DNA of 64,000 nucleotides from Steroidobacteraceae bacterium (GCA_019187185.1 JABAQU010000011.1:62001-126000), one strand, 5' to 3'. Counted from the stretch's first letter, positions 25,747 to 33,878 are shown. The notes: a model not told the origin generated them from the sequence alone. Translations and numbers: made by a program.

Positions 25747-27014
25747 CACGGCGGCGGACTCCGCGGCGCGAGCTCGCGGGACAGGCGATCGGCCTCCTTG
25801 CCGAGCCGCTGGGACGTCGCGGACGCGGCCTCGGGAGGCGGACGCTCGAGACGCTCCGCCTGCACGATGCGCGGCGTGATGAAGATCGCGAGTTCGGCAT
25901 CCGCGCTGCGTCGCGTGCGTGCCCGGAAGGCAGTGCCCAATACGGGCAGACGACCGAGGCCCGGCAGCTGCCGGCGCTCCCCGGCACGCTGGCGATCCAC
26001 GAGCCCCGCGATCACGAGTGTTTCCCCCTCGCGCATGTTCACGTCGGTCGCGGACTGGCGCTTGAGGAAACCCGGCACGCCGAGCACCCGCTGCGCCTCG
26101 TCGACCTGGCTCACCTGCGTGTCGATGCGCGCGATGATGCTGCCGTCGGGTTCCGCAACCGGCTTGACGTCGAGGATCACGCCATATTCCTTGAATTCGA
26201 CGTCGGTACTGCCGAGCGAGTCGACCACCGGAATCGGCAGCTCGCCGCCCGAGACGAAACGGGCGCTGCCGCCGCTGCGGCAGCTCAGCATCGGCTCGGC
26301 GACAATGACCGCATCGCCCCGTTGCTCGAGCAGGCGCAGACGCGAGTCGAGGGTCGCGGCCCAGCCAAACCGCAGACGCGGCGGCCAGGCATCGCCGCCG
26401 GCGGGATCGTTCACGGTGCGACTTGCGGCGATACCGGCCTCCGGCCCCGCGATATCGTCGCGCCAGCGCACGCCGACGTCCCGCAGCGCGCTGCTGCGCA
26501 CCTCGACGATGCGTACGTCGAAGTGGATCATGCTCTCCCACGCGACCTTGCCCACGAAGTTCAGCACGACACCTGGGTAGAGACTGGCAATCGCCACCGC
26601 GCGCTCCTGCGAGCGCCCGCCCGTTGCGACGCCGTCGAGGACGACGCGGTTGCCGACGGCGCGCGCTGCGATGCCCTCGACGCCGACGAGCAGCTCGCGA
26701 ACGACGCCAAGGATCGCAGCGGTATCGTTCGGCGCGACATCGATCACGACGCGGTGCTCGGTGCCGTCGCGCAGCCACAGCTGCAGCGCGGTGCGGCCTG
26801 CGCTCTCACCAAGGACGAGCAGTTCGCCTTCCGGCAGGCTGGTCACGGACACGACCGCACCATTGCCGACGGCGATGCGCGCAGGCTGCACCTCGAGCAC
26901 ACGGCTGTCCCCGACATACATCTCGAGGTGCGACGGCAGCCCCCGGGCCGCGAGCGGCGCGGTGAACACAGCAAACGCGAGCAGCACGGTGCGGCGCACG
27001 GCCGGGCCGCTCAC
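25746..27014 (-). CDS. cpaC: CpaC/RcpA-type secretin of the Tad pilus
   Basis: This 422-residue protein has an N-terminal signal peptide and the pilus-specific N domain (LEVQPARIAVGNGAVVSV). The C-terminal secretin core is recognisable in VEFKEYGVILDVKPVAEPDGSI, then the VPGFLKRQSATDVNMREGE and LPGLGRLPVLG motifs. Secretins form the outer-membrane channel for the pilus. GTG 27014 overlaps the cpaB stop (GTGA). The tail after the secretin domain is rich in Arg and Pro. Confidence 0.9.
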   Translation of the reverse strand: MSGPAVRRTVLLAFAVFTAPLAARGLPSHLEMYVGDSRVLEVQPARIAVGNGAVVSVTSLPEGELLVLGESAGRTALQLWLRDGTEHRVVIDVAPNDTAAILGVVRELLVGVEGIAARAVGNRVVLDGVATGGRSQERAVAIASLYPGVVLNFVGKVAWESMIHFDVRIVEVRSSALRDVGVRWRDDIAGPEAGIAASRTVNDPAGGDAWPPRLRFGWAATLDSRLRLLEQRGDAVIVAEPMLSCRSGGSARFVSGGELPIPVVDSLGSTDVEFKEYGVILDVKPVAEPDGSIIARIDTQVSQVDEAQRVLGVPGFLKRQSATDVNMREGETLVIAGLVDRQRAGERRQLPGLGRLPVLGTAFRARTRRSADAELAIFITPRIVQAERLERPPPEAASATSQRLGKEADRLSRELAPRSPPP

Positions 27015-27865
27015 GGTATGTCCGCCGGCAAGGACGCAACCACACTCTGCATGGGCTGCGCCGCGGCCCCACCGATGATCAGTTGCACGACATCGTGTCG
27101 CACCCGCCGCGCCAGTGGCCGCGCGCCGACCAGCGCGCTCGTGTCGATCACACGCAGTGATGCGGCGCCCGCCGGCTCCGTGCCCCGCAGCAGGACCGTG
27201 ACCTCCCCGGTGCGCTGCGCGAGCACGAGGCGCTGGGCGTCGACGGGCGCCACATCGAGCGCGACGGTGGCATAGTCGACATCGATGTCGCGCGCGACGC
27301 CTTCGACGTCGGTCGTGCGCACCCGACGCGTGCTGCGACCTGTCGCGATCACGGTGACCGCCTCGAGAAGCGGCCGCACAGTCACACCCCGCGCCGAGGC
27401 GTCCGCGATATCCGCGACATAGACGAGATCGACGTGGTCACCGGGCGACAGGAGACCTGCAAAGCCGTTGATTTCGTCGACCGCGAGCGTGATCGCACGG
27501 CGGTCACCACGCACGAGTGACGCCAGACTGGGTCGCTCGTTCGACTGGAGCGTCGACGGCAGCACGGGATCACCAGGGGCGAGCGCATGCATTGCCGTGC
27601 GCCCGATGATCTCCCCCGAGCCCTCGGCGCCGCGCACATCGGCTGGCGCGAATTGCGCAGGCACCCGACGCAGCGCCAGGTCTTCGATCTGCAGTATCTG
27701 CCCCGCAGGGACGGGCCTCGACGCCACGATGACCGGCCGCAGCGCGTACCGGCTCGCCAGGGTCGACTCTGCACTCGCGATCCGCGCGGCCATGTAGCGC
27801 GACGCAAGTATCGCGGCGCCACCACCCGCGACCACCGCAATCAACCACGGCAGCCACCTGCTCAT
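27011..27865 (-). CDS. cpaB: CpaB/RcpC-type pilus assembly protein
   Basis: This 284-residue protein has one N-terminal membrane anchor (WLPWLIAVVAGGGAAILASRY) and a periplasmic SAF-like domain (VIVASRPVPAGQILQIEDLALRRVP). A second part carries LLSPGDHVDLVYVADI, as CpaB/RcpC proteins do. They are thought to guide or stabilise the secretin. ATG 27865 overlaps the stop of the small pilin-like gene upstream (ATGA). Confidence 0.88.
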   Translation of the reverse strand: MSRWLPWLIAVVAGGGAAILASRYMAARIASAESTLASRYALRPVIVASRPVPAGQILQIEDLALRRVPAQFAPADVRGAEGSGEIIGRTAMHALAPGDPVLPSTLQSNERPSLASLVRGDRRAITLAVDEINGFAGLLSPGDHVDLVYVADIADASARGVTVRPLLEAVTVIATGRSTRRVRTTDVEGVARDIDVDYATVALDVAPVDAQRLVLAQRTGEVTVLLRGTEPAGAASLRVIDTSALVGARPLARRVRHDVVQLIIGGAAAQPMQSVVASLPADIP

Positions 27866-28041
27866 GGCGAGCCCGCAACGCTGAGCAACGCCGAACTCCA
27901 CGCACGCCAGTACAGGCGCAGCGCCGCCCCCAGCCGCACCACGACCGATTCGCCGCCGAGGACCGGCAACACGAGTGCGGCGACCAGTACTGCGAGGACA
28001 CCCACGTACTCCGCCAACGCCTGCCCGGCGACCCGCTTCAT
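27862..28041 (-). CDS. Small second Flp-like prepilin (59 residues)
   Basis: A short gene begins at ATG 28041 and ends at TGA 27862-27864, in ATGA overlap with cpaB. The product starts MKRVAGQALAEYVGVLAVLV. The G/QALAEY junction followed by about 20 hydrophobic residues matches the Flp prepilin rule: cleavage after Gly, then Glu-Tyr at mature positions 5-6. The tail (LGAALRLYWRAWSSALLSV) is short and basic. The main pilin at 30607 uses G/QGMTEY. This could be a minor pilin or an initiator. Confidence 0.7.
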   Translation of the reverse strand: MKRVAGQALAEYVGVLAVLVAALVLPVLGGESVVVRLGAALRLYWRAWSSALLSVAGSP

Positions 28042-28652
28042 GGCCGGGGCACCAGGTATCCGATCACCGCGCGACTTCCTCTGCCCGATTCGCGCAAGTT
28101 CACGGCCACCGTTTCGTCACCCCGCACGAACCAGCGCGCGGCCGCCGGCGCGGCAGCGCGGCAATCGGCCGCGCCGACGAGTCGCCAGCCACGCGCTGCG
28201 AGCCGGGCGCACAGGAGCGGCCACATGTGCGCAGTGCGGCCCGGCAACGAGACGATGAACTGGGCGCACCGGCCCGCGGTGTCGCTGAAGACCACCGTGC
28301 GAAGCACGACTCCGCCGGCAGGCATCGCGAGCGGCAGCGCCTCGATCGGCGCGAGCGGCGCGCGCAGGTCGACACGCGAATAGAGCACCTCGCTGCCGCC
28401 TGCACCATCGGCACGCGCCTGCACCGCCTCGTGCCAGTGGCCTTGCACGCGGCTGACAGTCTGCCATCCACCACTCGCCGGGCGTGAGTGTGCGGGACTC
28501 CCGTCGAAGGGCCAACGCGCCAGCAGGTCGCCTGGCGGCCTCGTCGAACGATACCGGCGCAACTCCATCGGCACGCGATCGACGATCGCCCGGTCGACTC
28601 CGATCGTGATCATGTCGACAGGCAGGCCGGCGAGGAGGATGAGGCTCAGCAT
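28038..28652 (-). CDS. Unknown protein within the Tad locus
   Basis: This 204-residue protein begins MLSLILLAGLPVDMITIGVD, with a weakly hydrophobic head that might be an anchor or signal. The rest is soluble, with four cysteines (three close together in the C-terminal third). I recognise no family. The ATG at 28652 overlaps the TadE/G-like gene upstream by seven bases, and its stop overlaps the small prepilin gene downstream, so it is translated with pilus genes. A role as periplasmic assembly factor is only a guess from position. Confidence 0.55.
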   Translation of the reverse strand: MLSLILLAGLPVDMITIGVDRAIVDRVPMELRRYRSTRPPGDLLARWPFDGSPAHSRPASGGWQTVSRVQGHWHEAVQARADGAGGSEVLYSRVDLRAPLAPIEALPLAMPAGGVVLRTVVFSDTAGRCAQFIVSLPGRTAHMWPLLCARLAARGWRLVGAADCRAAAPAAARWFVRGDETVAVNLRESGRGSRAVIGYLVPRP

Positions 28653-29428
28653 CGCACGTACTCTCGCCGCGACGGGACGGGACGAGGCCCGAGTCGATCG
28701 GCCGGCACGACATCGGGCGCAACGACGCCGGGGCAGAATTCCCGCAACGTCGGTTCGAGCAAGCCGAGCAGGGGTGTGAGCGGCGCAAGCACCGCGGTAA
28801 CCGGTGCGAGCACCCGCAGCGGCGCTGCGCCGCCCACACGAGAGGCCACCTGGCGCGAGTCGTCTGCCGCCCACGCGTCAGCGAGCACGCCGACGCGCGC
28901 CTCGAACCGGAGCGGGCGCGGCAGGAACGGCAGACTGACGGCGGCCGCCTCGGTGCGCACCACGGCTTCCGACGGACCGCTCGACCGCAGATCGAAGCGG
29001 CCGGGCGCCAATGGCGCAGCGGGTGCCACCGCGGCGAGCGCGACCGCGCTCGCGCCACCCGCCAGGCCATCCAACGGTTCGGCTGCGACAGCAATCGTTA
29101 CGCTCGAGGGTGCCGCGAGCCAGCGGCGATGGCTTGCCGGGTCGATCCAGAGGCCCGGGTAGCGCATCCAGGTATCGCGGGGTGCGTCAAGCGCCGCGGC
29201 GACGGCACCGGGCGACGTGTCGAACACGTGGCGGCGAACCCGTGACGCGAGCGTGACCGTGGACTCCGGGGACAGCGCCGCATCGAACGCCGCATAACGT
29301 GCGGCCGCCTGCGTGGTCGTCGCGACGTCCTGCAGGCCCGCGAAGGCGAGCAACCCGAGCCACAGCGGCACGAGCGCAGCCAGCACGATGAGCATTTCCG
29401 CCATGGCCTGTCCCCGCGCATGACTCAT
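28646..29428 (-). CDS. TadE/G-like minor pseudopilin
   Basis: This 260-residue protein starts MSHARGQAMAEMLIVLAALVPLWLG. The G/QAMAEM junction ahead of a hydrophobic helix is the TadE/Flp-type prepilin pattern. The remaining 220 residues are predicted periplasmic and share no motif I know. ATG 29428 lies in ATGA overlap with the TadG-like gene upstream. Minor pseudopilins of this type are thought to prime or cap the pilus. Confidence 0.65.
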   Translation of the reverse strand: MSHARGQAMAEMLIVLAALVPLWLGLLAFAGLQDVATTTQAAARYAAFDAALSPESTVTLASRVRRHVFDTSPGAVAAALDAPRDTWMRYPGLWIDPASHRRWLAAPSSVTIAVAAEPLDGLAGGASAVALAAVAPAAPLAPGRFDLRSSGPSEAVVRTEAAAVSLPFLPRPLRFEARVGVLADAWAADDSRQVASRVGGAAPLRVLAPVTAVLAPLTPLLGLLEPTLREFCPGVVAPDVVPADRLGPRPVPSRREYVRC

Positions 29429-30603
29429 GGCACCGCCTCGAGAGGCGACGGGGCGAGCCGCGCCTGCCAGTAGGGTGAATAGAGGCTTGCGAGCTCGCGC
29501 CGCCGATCCGGGCGCGCCACCGGCCGCGCGTGAAACACCCGCGCCGAGGTGCTCGCCGTCAGGGTCGCGGGTCCCGACGTGCCCTGCACAGTCACCGGTG
29601 CCGCCAACTCGAGGTCGATGCGCAAGCTGTCGTCGCCGCGAGCTTCCGGACGGGCGATGTCGCGCATTGCAGGCAGGCCTCGCTTCAGCCTTGAAGATGC
29701 AAGGTCGCGCATGGCGGCTCGTGCCGTGCGCCGGTTGACGCGGTAGCTGCCTCCGTGCGTGCCCCGAGCACCCGTGCGCACGCCCTGCTCCGCCGCACCC
29801 CAGCCGATCGAGTACGCTTCCCGCCAGCCGAACAGCCCGCGCAAATGCAGCGCAAAGGTGTCCATGCCGCGCCAGGTGCCGAACCCCAGCAGATCGGTAC
29901 CGCCGCGCTTTTCGAGCCGCGCGATCACGGGGGCCCGAAACGACGCGCCGCGATCCGCCGTGAAGCGATCGAGCGAGCGCACGATGACATCCTTCTGCCG
30001 GGCCCGCAGCGCGCCGTCGTAGGAACGGGTGAAGGCTGTCCACCGTGCACCGTGCGCCGCGAGCAATGCCTCGCCTCGCCCACTCAGCGAGGCACCCGGA
30101 AAGTTGCTCGCGGCCGCGCGATGCGCGATCCCGGCGGCCGCCGGCAACGCTGCGCGGTGCAAGGCCTCGGCGGCAAGTGCGTAGTCCGTGGTGAAGAGCG
30201 CGAGCGTGCCCTCACCGGCCACCAGAAGCGGCTGGGCCGCGCGATTGACGCCCGCCATGACACCGCGCAACGACTGCACGGCTGTGCCGAGATACGGGAC
30301 GAAACGCGTGACGCGATTGATCCTGGCCACGGTCCGCGTCTCGTAGGCGAGCCACGAGCGCAGGCTCACCGACTGCGCAGTAGCGGCTTCGTTCGCGACG
30401 ATCGCGCGGTTCATGTAGCTCTCGAAATTGAGCACGCGCGCCTCGAAGACGGCAGCCGACATCGCCGCGGCATCGGCGGCGTCGATGAGACGCCGCTTCT
30501 GCGCAGCGAGGCGGCCGGCCTCGAACACGAGCAAGGCTGCCGTCGCAAGGCAGCCGAGCAGCGCCACCACGAACACCACGGCGTGTCCATGCTCGCGTCG
30601 CAC
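29425..30603 (-). CDS. TadG-like pilus assembly protein
   Basis: This 392-residue protein starts at GTG 30603 with a basic head and one membrane span (HAVVFVVALLGCLATAALLVFEAGRLAAQ). This leads into QKRRLIDAADAAAMSAAVFEAR, the segment typical of putative Flp pilus assembly TadG N-termini. The long remainder is periplasmic; no von Willebrand MIDAS motif (DxSxS) is visible, so it is a short TadG variant. It lies three bases after the flp pilin gene. Confidence 0.7.
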   Translation of the reverse strand: MRREHGHAVVFVVALLGCLATAALLVFEAGRLAAQKRRLIDAADAAAMSAAVFEARVLNFESYMNRAIVANEAATAQSVSLRSWLAYETRTVARINRVTRFVPYLGTAVQSLRGVMAGVNRAAQPLLVAGEGTLALFTTDYALAAEALHRAALPAAAGIAHRAAASNFPGASLSGRGEALLAAHGARWTAFTRSYDGALRARQKDVIVRSLDRFTADRGASFRAPVIARLEKRGGTDLLGFGTWRGMDTFALHLRGLFGWREAYSIGWGAAEQGVRTGARGTHGGSYRVNRRTARAAMRDLASSRLKRGLPAMRDIARPEARGDDSLRIDLELAAPVTVQGTSGPATLTASTSARVFHARPVARPDRRRELASLYSPYWQARLAPSPLEAVP

Positions 30604-30606
30604 GGC

Positions 30607-30855
30607 CTACTGCTCGAAATCCTGCAGGGTCTTCTGCGATTGCCCCTCGGTATTCGAACGCTGCTGCGCCTGGTTGACGGCGCCGCGCGCCCCGCCGGAA
30701 TTCGCGCCGGCGAGGGCCGACGCCGCCACCGAGGTCTGCCCGCGCACGATGTCGCCGAACGCCGTGTAGACGCCGATCGCGGCGACGGCGATCAGCGCGA
30801 CGATGATGATGTATTCGGTCATGCCCTGGCCGCGGGAATGGCGCATTGCTTTCAT
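30607..30855 (-). CDS. flp: Flp-type major pilin
   Basis: This 82-residue prepilin starts MKAMRHSRGQGMTEYIIIVA. The G/QGMTEY site and the following hydrophobic helix are exactly as in Flp pilins. The mature pilin tail is rich in Ala, Gly, Ser and Gln (QQRSNTEGQSQKTLQDFEQ), longer than in many Flp proteins. ATG 30855 has a strong GGAGGA ribosome site a few bases upstream on the minus strand. It is the first gene of the Tad locus, as expected for the major subunit. Confidence 0.9.
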   Translation of the reverse strand: MKAMRHSRGQGMTEYIIIVALIAVAAIGVYTAFGDIVRGQTSVAASALAGANSGGARGAVNQAQQRSNTEGQSQKTLQDFEQ

Positions 30856-31096
30856 GGTCGTGTCCTCCGCAGTGACTGGGATGCATTGAATACGCGGGGG
30901 AGCGCGATGACACGCCGAGAATCGGGGCTCTTTGCGAAGAAATCGGCACGCGCGACACTCGCGCGCATGCGCACGCTCGCGCGAGCGCACGTGCTCGCTG
31001 TCGCGTCGCCGCATTGCGCACCGGACAGGTCGGTGGTGCAGGCCTCGATGTCACCGATCCCGAGCCGCTGCTCCGGCTCGTCGACATCGCGCGGGG
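30856..31096. other. 241-base intergenic region: flp promoter side and a coding relic
   Basis: This is the largest spacer in the window. The part next to flp carries its ribosome site (GGAGGA). I found no convincing -35/-10 pair. Bases 30950-31000 are alternating GC-rich sequence (GCGCGCATGCGCACGCTCGCGC type) that could form Z-like or hairpin DNA. The end close to the histidine kinase gene contains a plus-strand fragment resembling a D-2-hydroxyacid dehydrogenase. Confidence 0.5.
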
Positions 31097-31103
31097 CTAT
31101 TGA
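31008..31103 (+). pseudogene. Relic resembling a D-2-hydroxyacid dehydrogenase C-terminal motif
   Basis: In the plus-strand frame of 31008 the translation reads RTGQVGGAGLDVTDPEPL, preceded by AAL. This matches the conserved block after the catalytic arginine/glutamate region of D-isomer-specific 2-hydroxyacid dehydrogenases (usual form AALRxGxIxGAxLDVxxxEPL). The similarity stops after PL, with an unrelated tail to TGA 31101-31103, and nothing upstream matches. It looks like an about 65-base remnant of a lost gene. Chance is not excluded because the stretch is short. Confidence 0.4.
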
Positions 31104-32506
31104 CGGGCGCCGAAATAGTCGGGTTCCGGGGGCGTTTCGCCCGCGGCGATTGTCGGCAACGTCAGGGTCACTTCGAGGCCGCCCGCGGGACGATTGCGGG
31201 CACTCGCCCTGCCCCGATGCAGGTGCATCACGCGCGCCACGATCGCAAGGCCGAGTCCCGATCCGCCCGGATCCCGTGTGCGCGCGGCATCCACGCGATA
31301 GAAGGGCTCGAAGATGTGCTGGAGCGCATCGCCCGGCACACCGGGCCCCTGGTCGGCGACGACGATGCTCGCCTCGCCGGCATCGACGCGCACGTGGATG
31401 TCGATGCTAGTGCCCTGCGTCGCGTGGCGGATCGCATTGCGCAGCACGTTCTGCAGTGCGCTGCCGAGTATCGCCGCGTTGCCGTATACGACCGGTTGCG
31501 GACCGGCGGCTTCGTGCAGCACGAGCGCACACTGGCGTTCGGCTGCCTCGAGCCGCGCATCCTCGGCGACGTCCTCGACGAACGAGCCGAGTTCCAGCCG
31601 CTGGAACTTCGGTGGCGCCGACATCGCGTCGAGCCGCGAGAGATTCAGGATCGAATCGATCATGTAATCGAGCCGGTCCGCCTGCTGCTGGATGCGCGCG
31701 ACATCCGCGACGAGCCGGTTGTCGGGATCGTGCCGCCGCAGGAGTTCGAGTGCGACGTTGAGCCGGGCGAGCGGCGTACGCAGTTCGTGCGACATGTCCC
31801 GCACCAGCTGGTCGCGGGCCCGCAGCATGTGATCGAGGCGGCCCGCCATCGCGGTGAAATCGCGCGCCAGCGTGCCGAACTCGTCGGTCCGCCCGATCAC
31901 CCGGCTGCTGATCTCGGGCGCGAGGTGCCCGGTGGCGAACGAGCGCGCCGCTCGCGCGAGTTCACGCACGGGCCGGCTGAAGTTGCGCGCGAGGATGCCG
32001 GCCACCGCCCCGCTCACGACCATCGCGAACAGGATGAGGAGGATCCACAATTCCCGGATCCCGATCCGCGCCCACCACGACGGATCGCGCTCGGTGAGGT
32101 ACACCGCGTAGCGCCGGCCGTCCGGCAAGCGCACCTGCGGCACCCAGCGCGATGCATAGAGCGATGGCGAGTCGAGTTCCGGATCGGGCGCGAGGATGGC
32201 GGCCGCGCGCTTCGCAAGGCTGTCCGGCACGTCCCGACCGAGCAGGTCCGCGCCTGTTGCATCGACGATCAGCGCGCGCTCTGTACCGGGTGAGGTGTCC
32301 GCGGCCTCGAGCCAGGCGCGCAGGCCGCGCTCGCCGCCCCGGTCGATGGCGGCGGCCGCCGCCGCGGCGACGTGCGCGGCATCGTGACCCGACAGGCGCT
32401 CGATGCGCTGGGACACCATCAGGAAACTGACCATGGTCCCGAGCGCGATCATCACGAGGCTCGCCACGCTGACCGTGAGGAAGATCCGGCCGTAGACGCC
32501 CTTCAC
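31097..32506 (-). CDS. CpxA-like sensor histidine kinase
   Basis: This 469-residue kinase has two membrane spans (about 9-31 and 151-173) enclosing a 120-residue periplasmic sensor. A HAMP linker follows (about 174-227), then the H box MSHELRTPLARL with H240, the N box NVLRNAIRHA, and G boxes DQGPGVPG and GGSGLGLAI. The arrangement resembles CpxA, an envelope-stress sensor. GTG 32506 overlaps the response-regulator stop (GTGA), so the pair is translated together. The actual signal is unknown. Confidence 0.88.
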   Translation of the reverse strand: MKGVYGRIFLTVSVASLVMIALGTMVSFLMVSQRIERLSGHDAAHVAAAAAAAIDRGGERGLRAWLEAADTSPGTERALIVDATGADLLGRDVPDSLAKRAAAILAPDPELDSPSLYASRWVPQVRLPDGRRYAVYLTERDPSWWARIGIRELWILLILFAMVVSGAVAGILARNFSRPVRELARAARSFATGHLAPEISSRVIGRTDEFGTLARDFTAMAGRLDHMLRARDQLVRDMSHELRTPLARLNVALELLRRHDPDNRLVADVARIQQQADRLDYMIDSILNLSRLDAMSAPPKFQRLELGSFVEDVAEDARLEAAERQCALVLHEAAGPQPVVYGNAAILGSALQNVLRNAIRHATQGTSIDIHVRVDAGEASIVVADQGPGVPGDALQHIFEPFYRVDAARTRDPGGSGLGLAIVARVMHLHRGRASARNRPAGGLEVTLTLPTIAAGETPPEPDYFGARQ

Positions 32507-33192
32507 GGCGGGTCTCCGGGATCCAGTGCGTAGCCTGCGCCGCGTATACCACGGATCTCCGGCGCGCCCTCGCCGAGCTTGCGCCTGAGATTTGCGACAT
32601 GAGTATCGATGCTGCGATCGAACGCCTCGAGCGGCCGCCCGAGCGCGCGATCGCAGAGTTGCTGGCGCGACAGCACCTGGCCTGCGGCGCGCATCAGCTC
32701 CTCGAGCACGCGCGCCTCGGCGCCCGTGAGCGTGACCGGCCGCTCCCCGACGGTGGCCTTGCCGCGCGCGAGATCGAGCACCAGGGGTCCGACCGTCAGC
32801 AGCCGCTCGCCGGCACCCGGCGCCGGCGCGGCCGGCCTGCGCAGGATCGCCCGGATGCGGGCGATGAGCTCTCGCGGGTGGAAGGGTTTGGCGAGATAGT
32901 CGTCCGCCCCCACCTCGAGGCCGACGATGCGATCGACGGCATCGCCGCGGGCGGTGAGCATCAATACCGGCACGGCACTGCGCTTGCGCAACGTGCGCAA
33001 CACATCGAAGCCGCCCATGCCCGGCATCATCACGTCGAGCACGACGAGATCCACGTGGTGCTGCTCGACATGGGCGAGCGCCGCCGGGCCCGAATGCAGG
33101 CTCGTCACACCGAAACCCTCCCCGCCGAGCAGTTCCTCGAGCATCGCGCAGAGGTCGCGGTCGTCATCGATCAGGAGCAGCTCCGCCTGCAT
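32503..33192 (-). CDS. CpxR-like OmpR-family response regulator
   Basis: This 229-residue regulator has an N-terminal receiver with acidic pocket D9-D11, phosphoacceptor D53 (VVLDVMMPGMGG), T80 and K102 (DYLAKPFHP). A C-terminal winged-helix DNA-binding domain follows (LTGAEARVLEELM ... DTHVANLRRKLG). It is the partner of the downstream CpxA-like kinase. Half-sites like those of CpxR lie 50 bases upstream of its ATG, in the spacer shared with the fasciclin gene, suggesting autoregulation. Confidence 0.9.
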   Translation of the reverse strand: MQAELLLIDDDRDLCAMLEELLGGEGFGVTSLHSGPAALAHVEQHHVDLVVLDVMMPGMGGFDVLRTLRKRSAVPVLMLTARGDAVDRIVGLEVGADDYLAKPFHPRELIARIRAILRRPAAPAPGAGERLLTVGPLVLDLARGKATVGERPVTLTGAEARVLEELMRAAGQVLSRQQLCDRALGRPLEAFDRSIDTHVANLRRKLGEGAPEIRGIRGAGYALDPGDPP

Positions 33193-33240
33193 CGCGGAAT
33201 TCTAGACGCTCGCGACGCGAAGCTCACGGCAAATGGGGCC

Positions 33241-33265
33241 TTTGCAGATCTTTGCACAGCTTTGC
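33241..33265 (-). promoter_or_regulatory. Three phased GCAAA half-sites, candidate CpxR-like binding site
   Basis: TTTGC occurs at 33241, 33251 and 33261, exactly ten bases apart. On the minus strand this reads GCAAA-N5-GCAAA-N5-GCAAA. The known CpxR consensus is GTAAA-N5-GTAAA. A further GCAAA in opposite orientation lies at 33229-33233. The array sits 49 bases upstream of the response-regulator start and 67 bases upstream of the fasciclin start. Confidence 0.5.
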
Positions 33266-33331
33266 CGCACCCCCACGTTGCAGGCACCGCCTTGCCCCTA
33301 TTCTTCTCCCCAGTCCTTCAGGAGATCCCCC

Positions 33332-33811
33332 ATGACGTTCAAGACCATTGCCGCCGCCTTCGCGTTGACCGTGCTCGGCGCATCCACCCTCGCCGCTGCA
33401 CAGGACCGCAAGGTCGGCGACATCCTCCACTCCGACGCCCGCTACACGACGTTTGCCAAGGCAATCGACGCCGCGGGGCTCGACAACGTCCTCGCGAATG
33501 ACGAGGCCGTGACGGTGCTCGCGCCGACCGACGATGCGTTTGCCAAGCTGCCCGCGGGCAAGCTCGACGAGCTGCTGAAGCCCGAGAACAAGGCCGAACT
33601 CGCGGCCCTGCTCAAGCGGCACTTCGTCGTCGGCAGCCTCGACCAGTATGACCTCAAGCGCCAGCGCGAGCTCGCGACGGCCGGCGGCGACAAGCTTCCG
33701 GTGAAGCTCGTGGCGGGCAGCATCCGCATCGCCGATGCGCGCGTGTTCGGCCGCCAGAGCATCGCCGTCAACGGTACTGTCCAGCCGCTCGACACCGTGC
33801 TGACGCACTGA
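33332..33811 (+). CDS. Secreted fasciclin-domain protein
   Basis: This 159-residue protein has a signal peptide (MTFKTIAAAFALTVLGASTLAAA) and a single fasciclin (FAS1) domain. The H1 motif VTVLAPTDDAFAKLP and the later LLKRHFVVGSL are clear, and the domain ends with the usual AVNGTVQPLDTVL. FAS1 proteins mediate adhesion or have unknown envelope roles. ATG 33332 has an AGGAG ribosome site at 33320-33324. It is divergent from the CpxR-like gene and may be its target. Confidence 0.9.
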   Translation: MTFKTIAAAFALTVLGASTLAAAQDRKVGDILHSDARYTTFAKAIDAAGLDNVLANDEAVTVLAPTDDAFAKLPAGKLDELLKPENKAELAALLKRHFVVGSLDQYDLKRQRELATAGGDKLPVKLVAGSIRIADARVFGRQSIAVNGTVQPLDTVLTH

Positions 33812-33838
33812 TATCCCGCCGACCGAGGCTTCGACGAA

Positions 33839-33874
33839 GCCGGAGGACGGTCGCAGGCCGCCCTCCGGCTTCTT
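33839..33874. terminator. Hairpin terminator between fasciclin and RND genes
   Basis: GCCGGAGG (33839-33846) pairs with CCTCCGGC (33862-33869), giving an eight-base GC-rich stem with a 15-base loop and then TTCTT. It lies between two convergent genes and may serve both, although the T-run is imperfect. Confidence 0.6.
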
Positions 33875-33878
33875 GCTG

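Noticed and set aside
30950-31000. A coding gene in the alternating GC-rich stretch upstream of flp
   Set aside because: All frames give low-complexity Arg/Ala-rich peptides with no start, ribosome site or family match.
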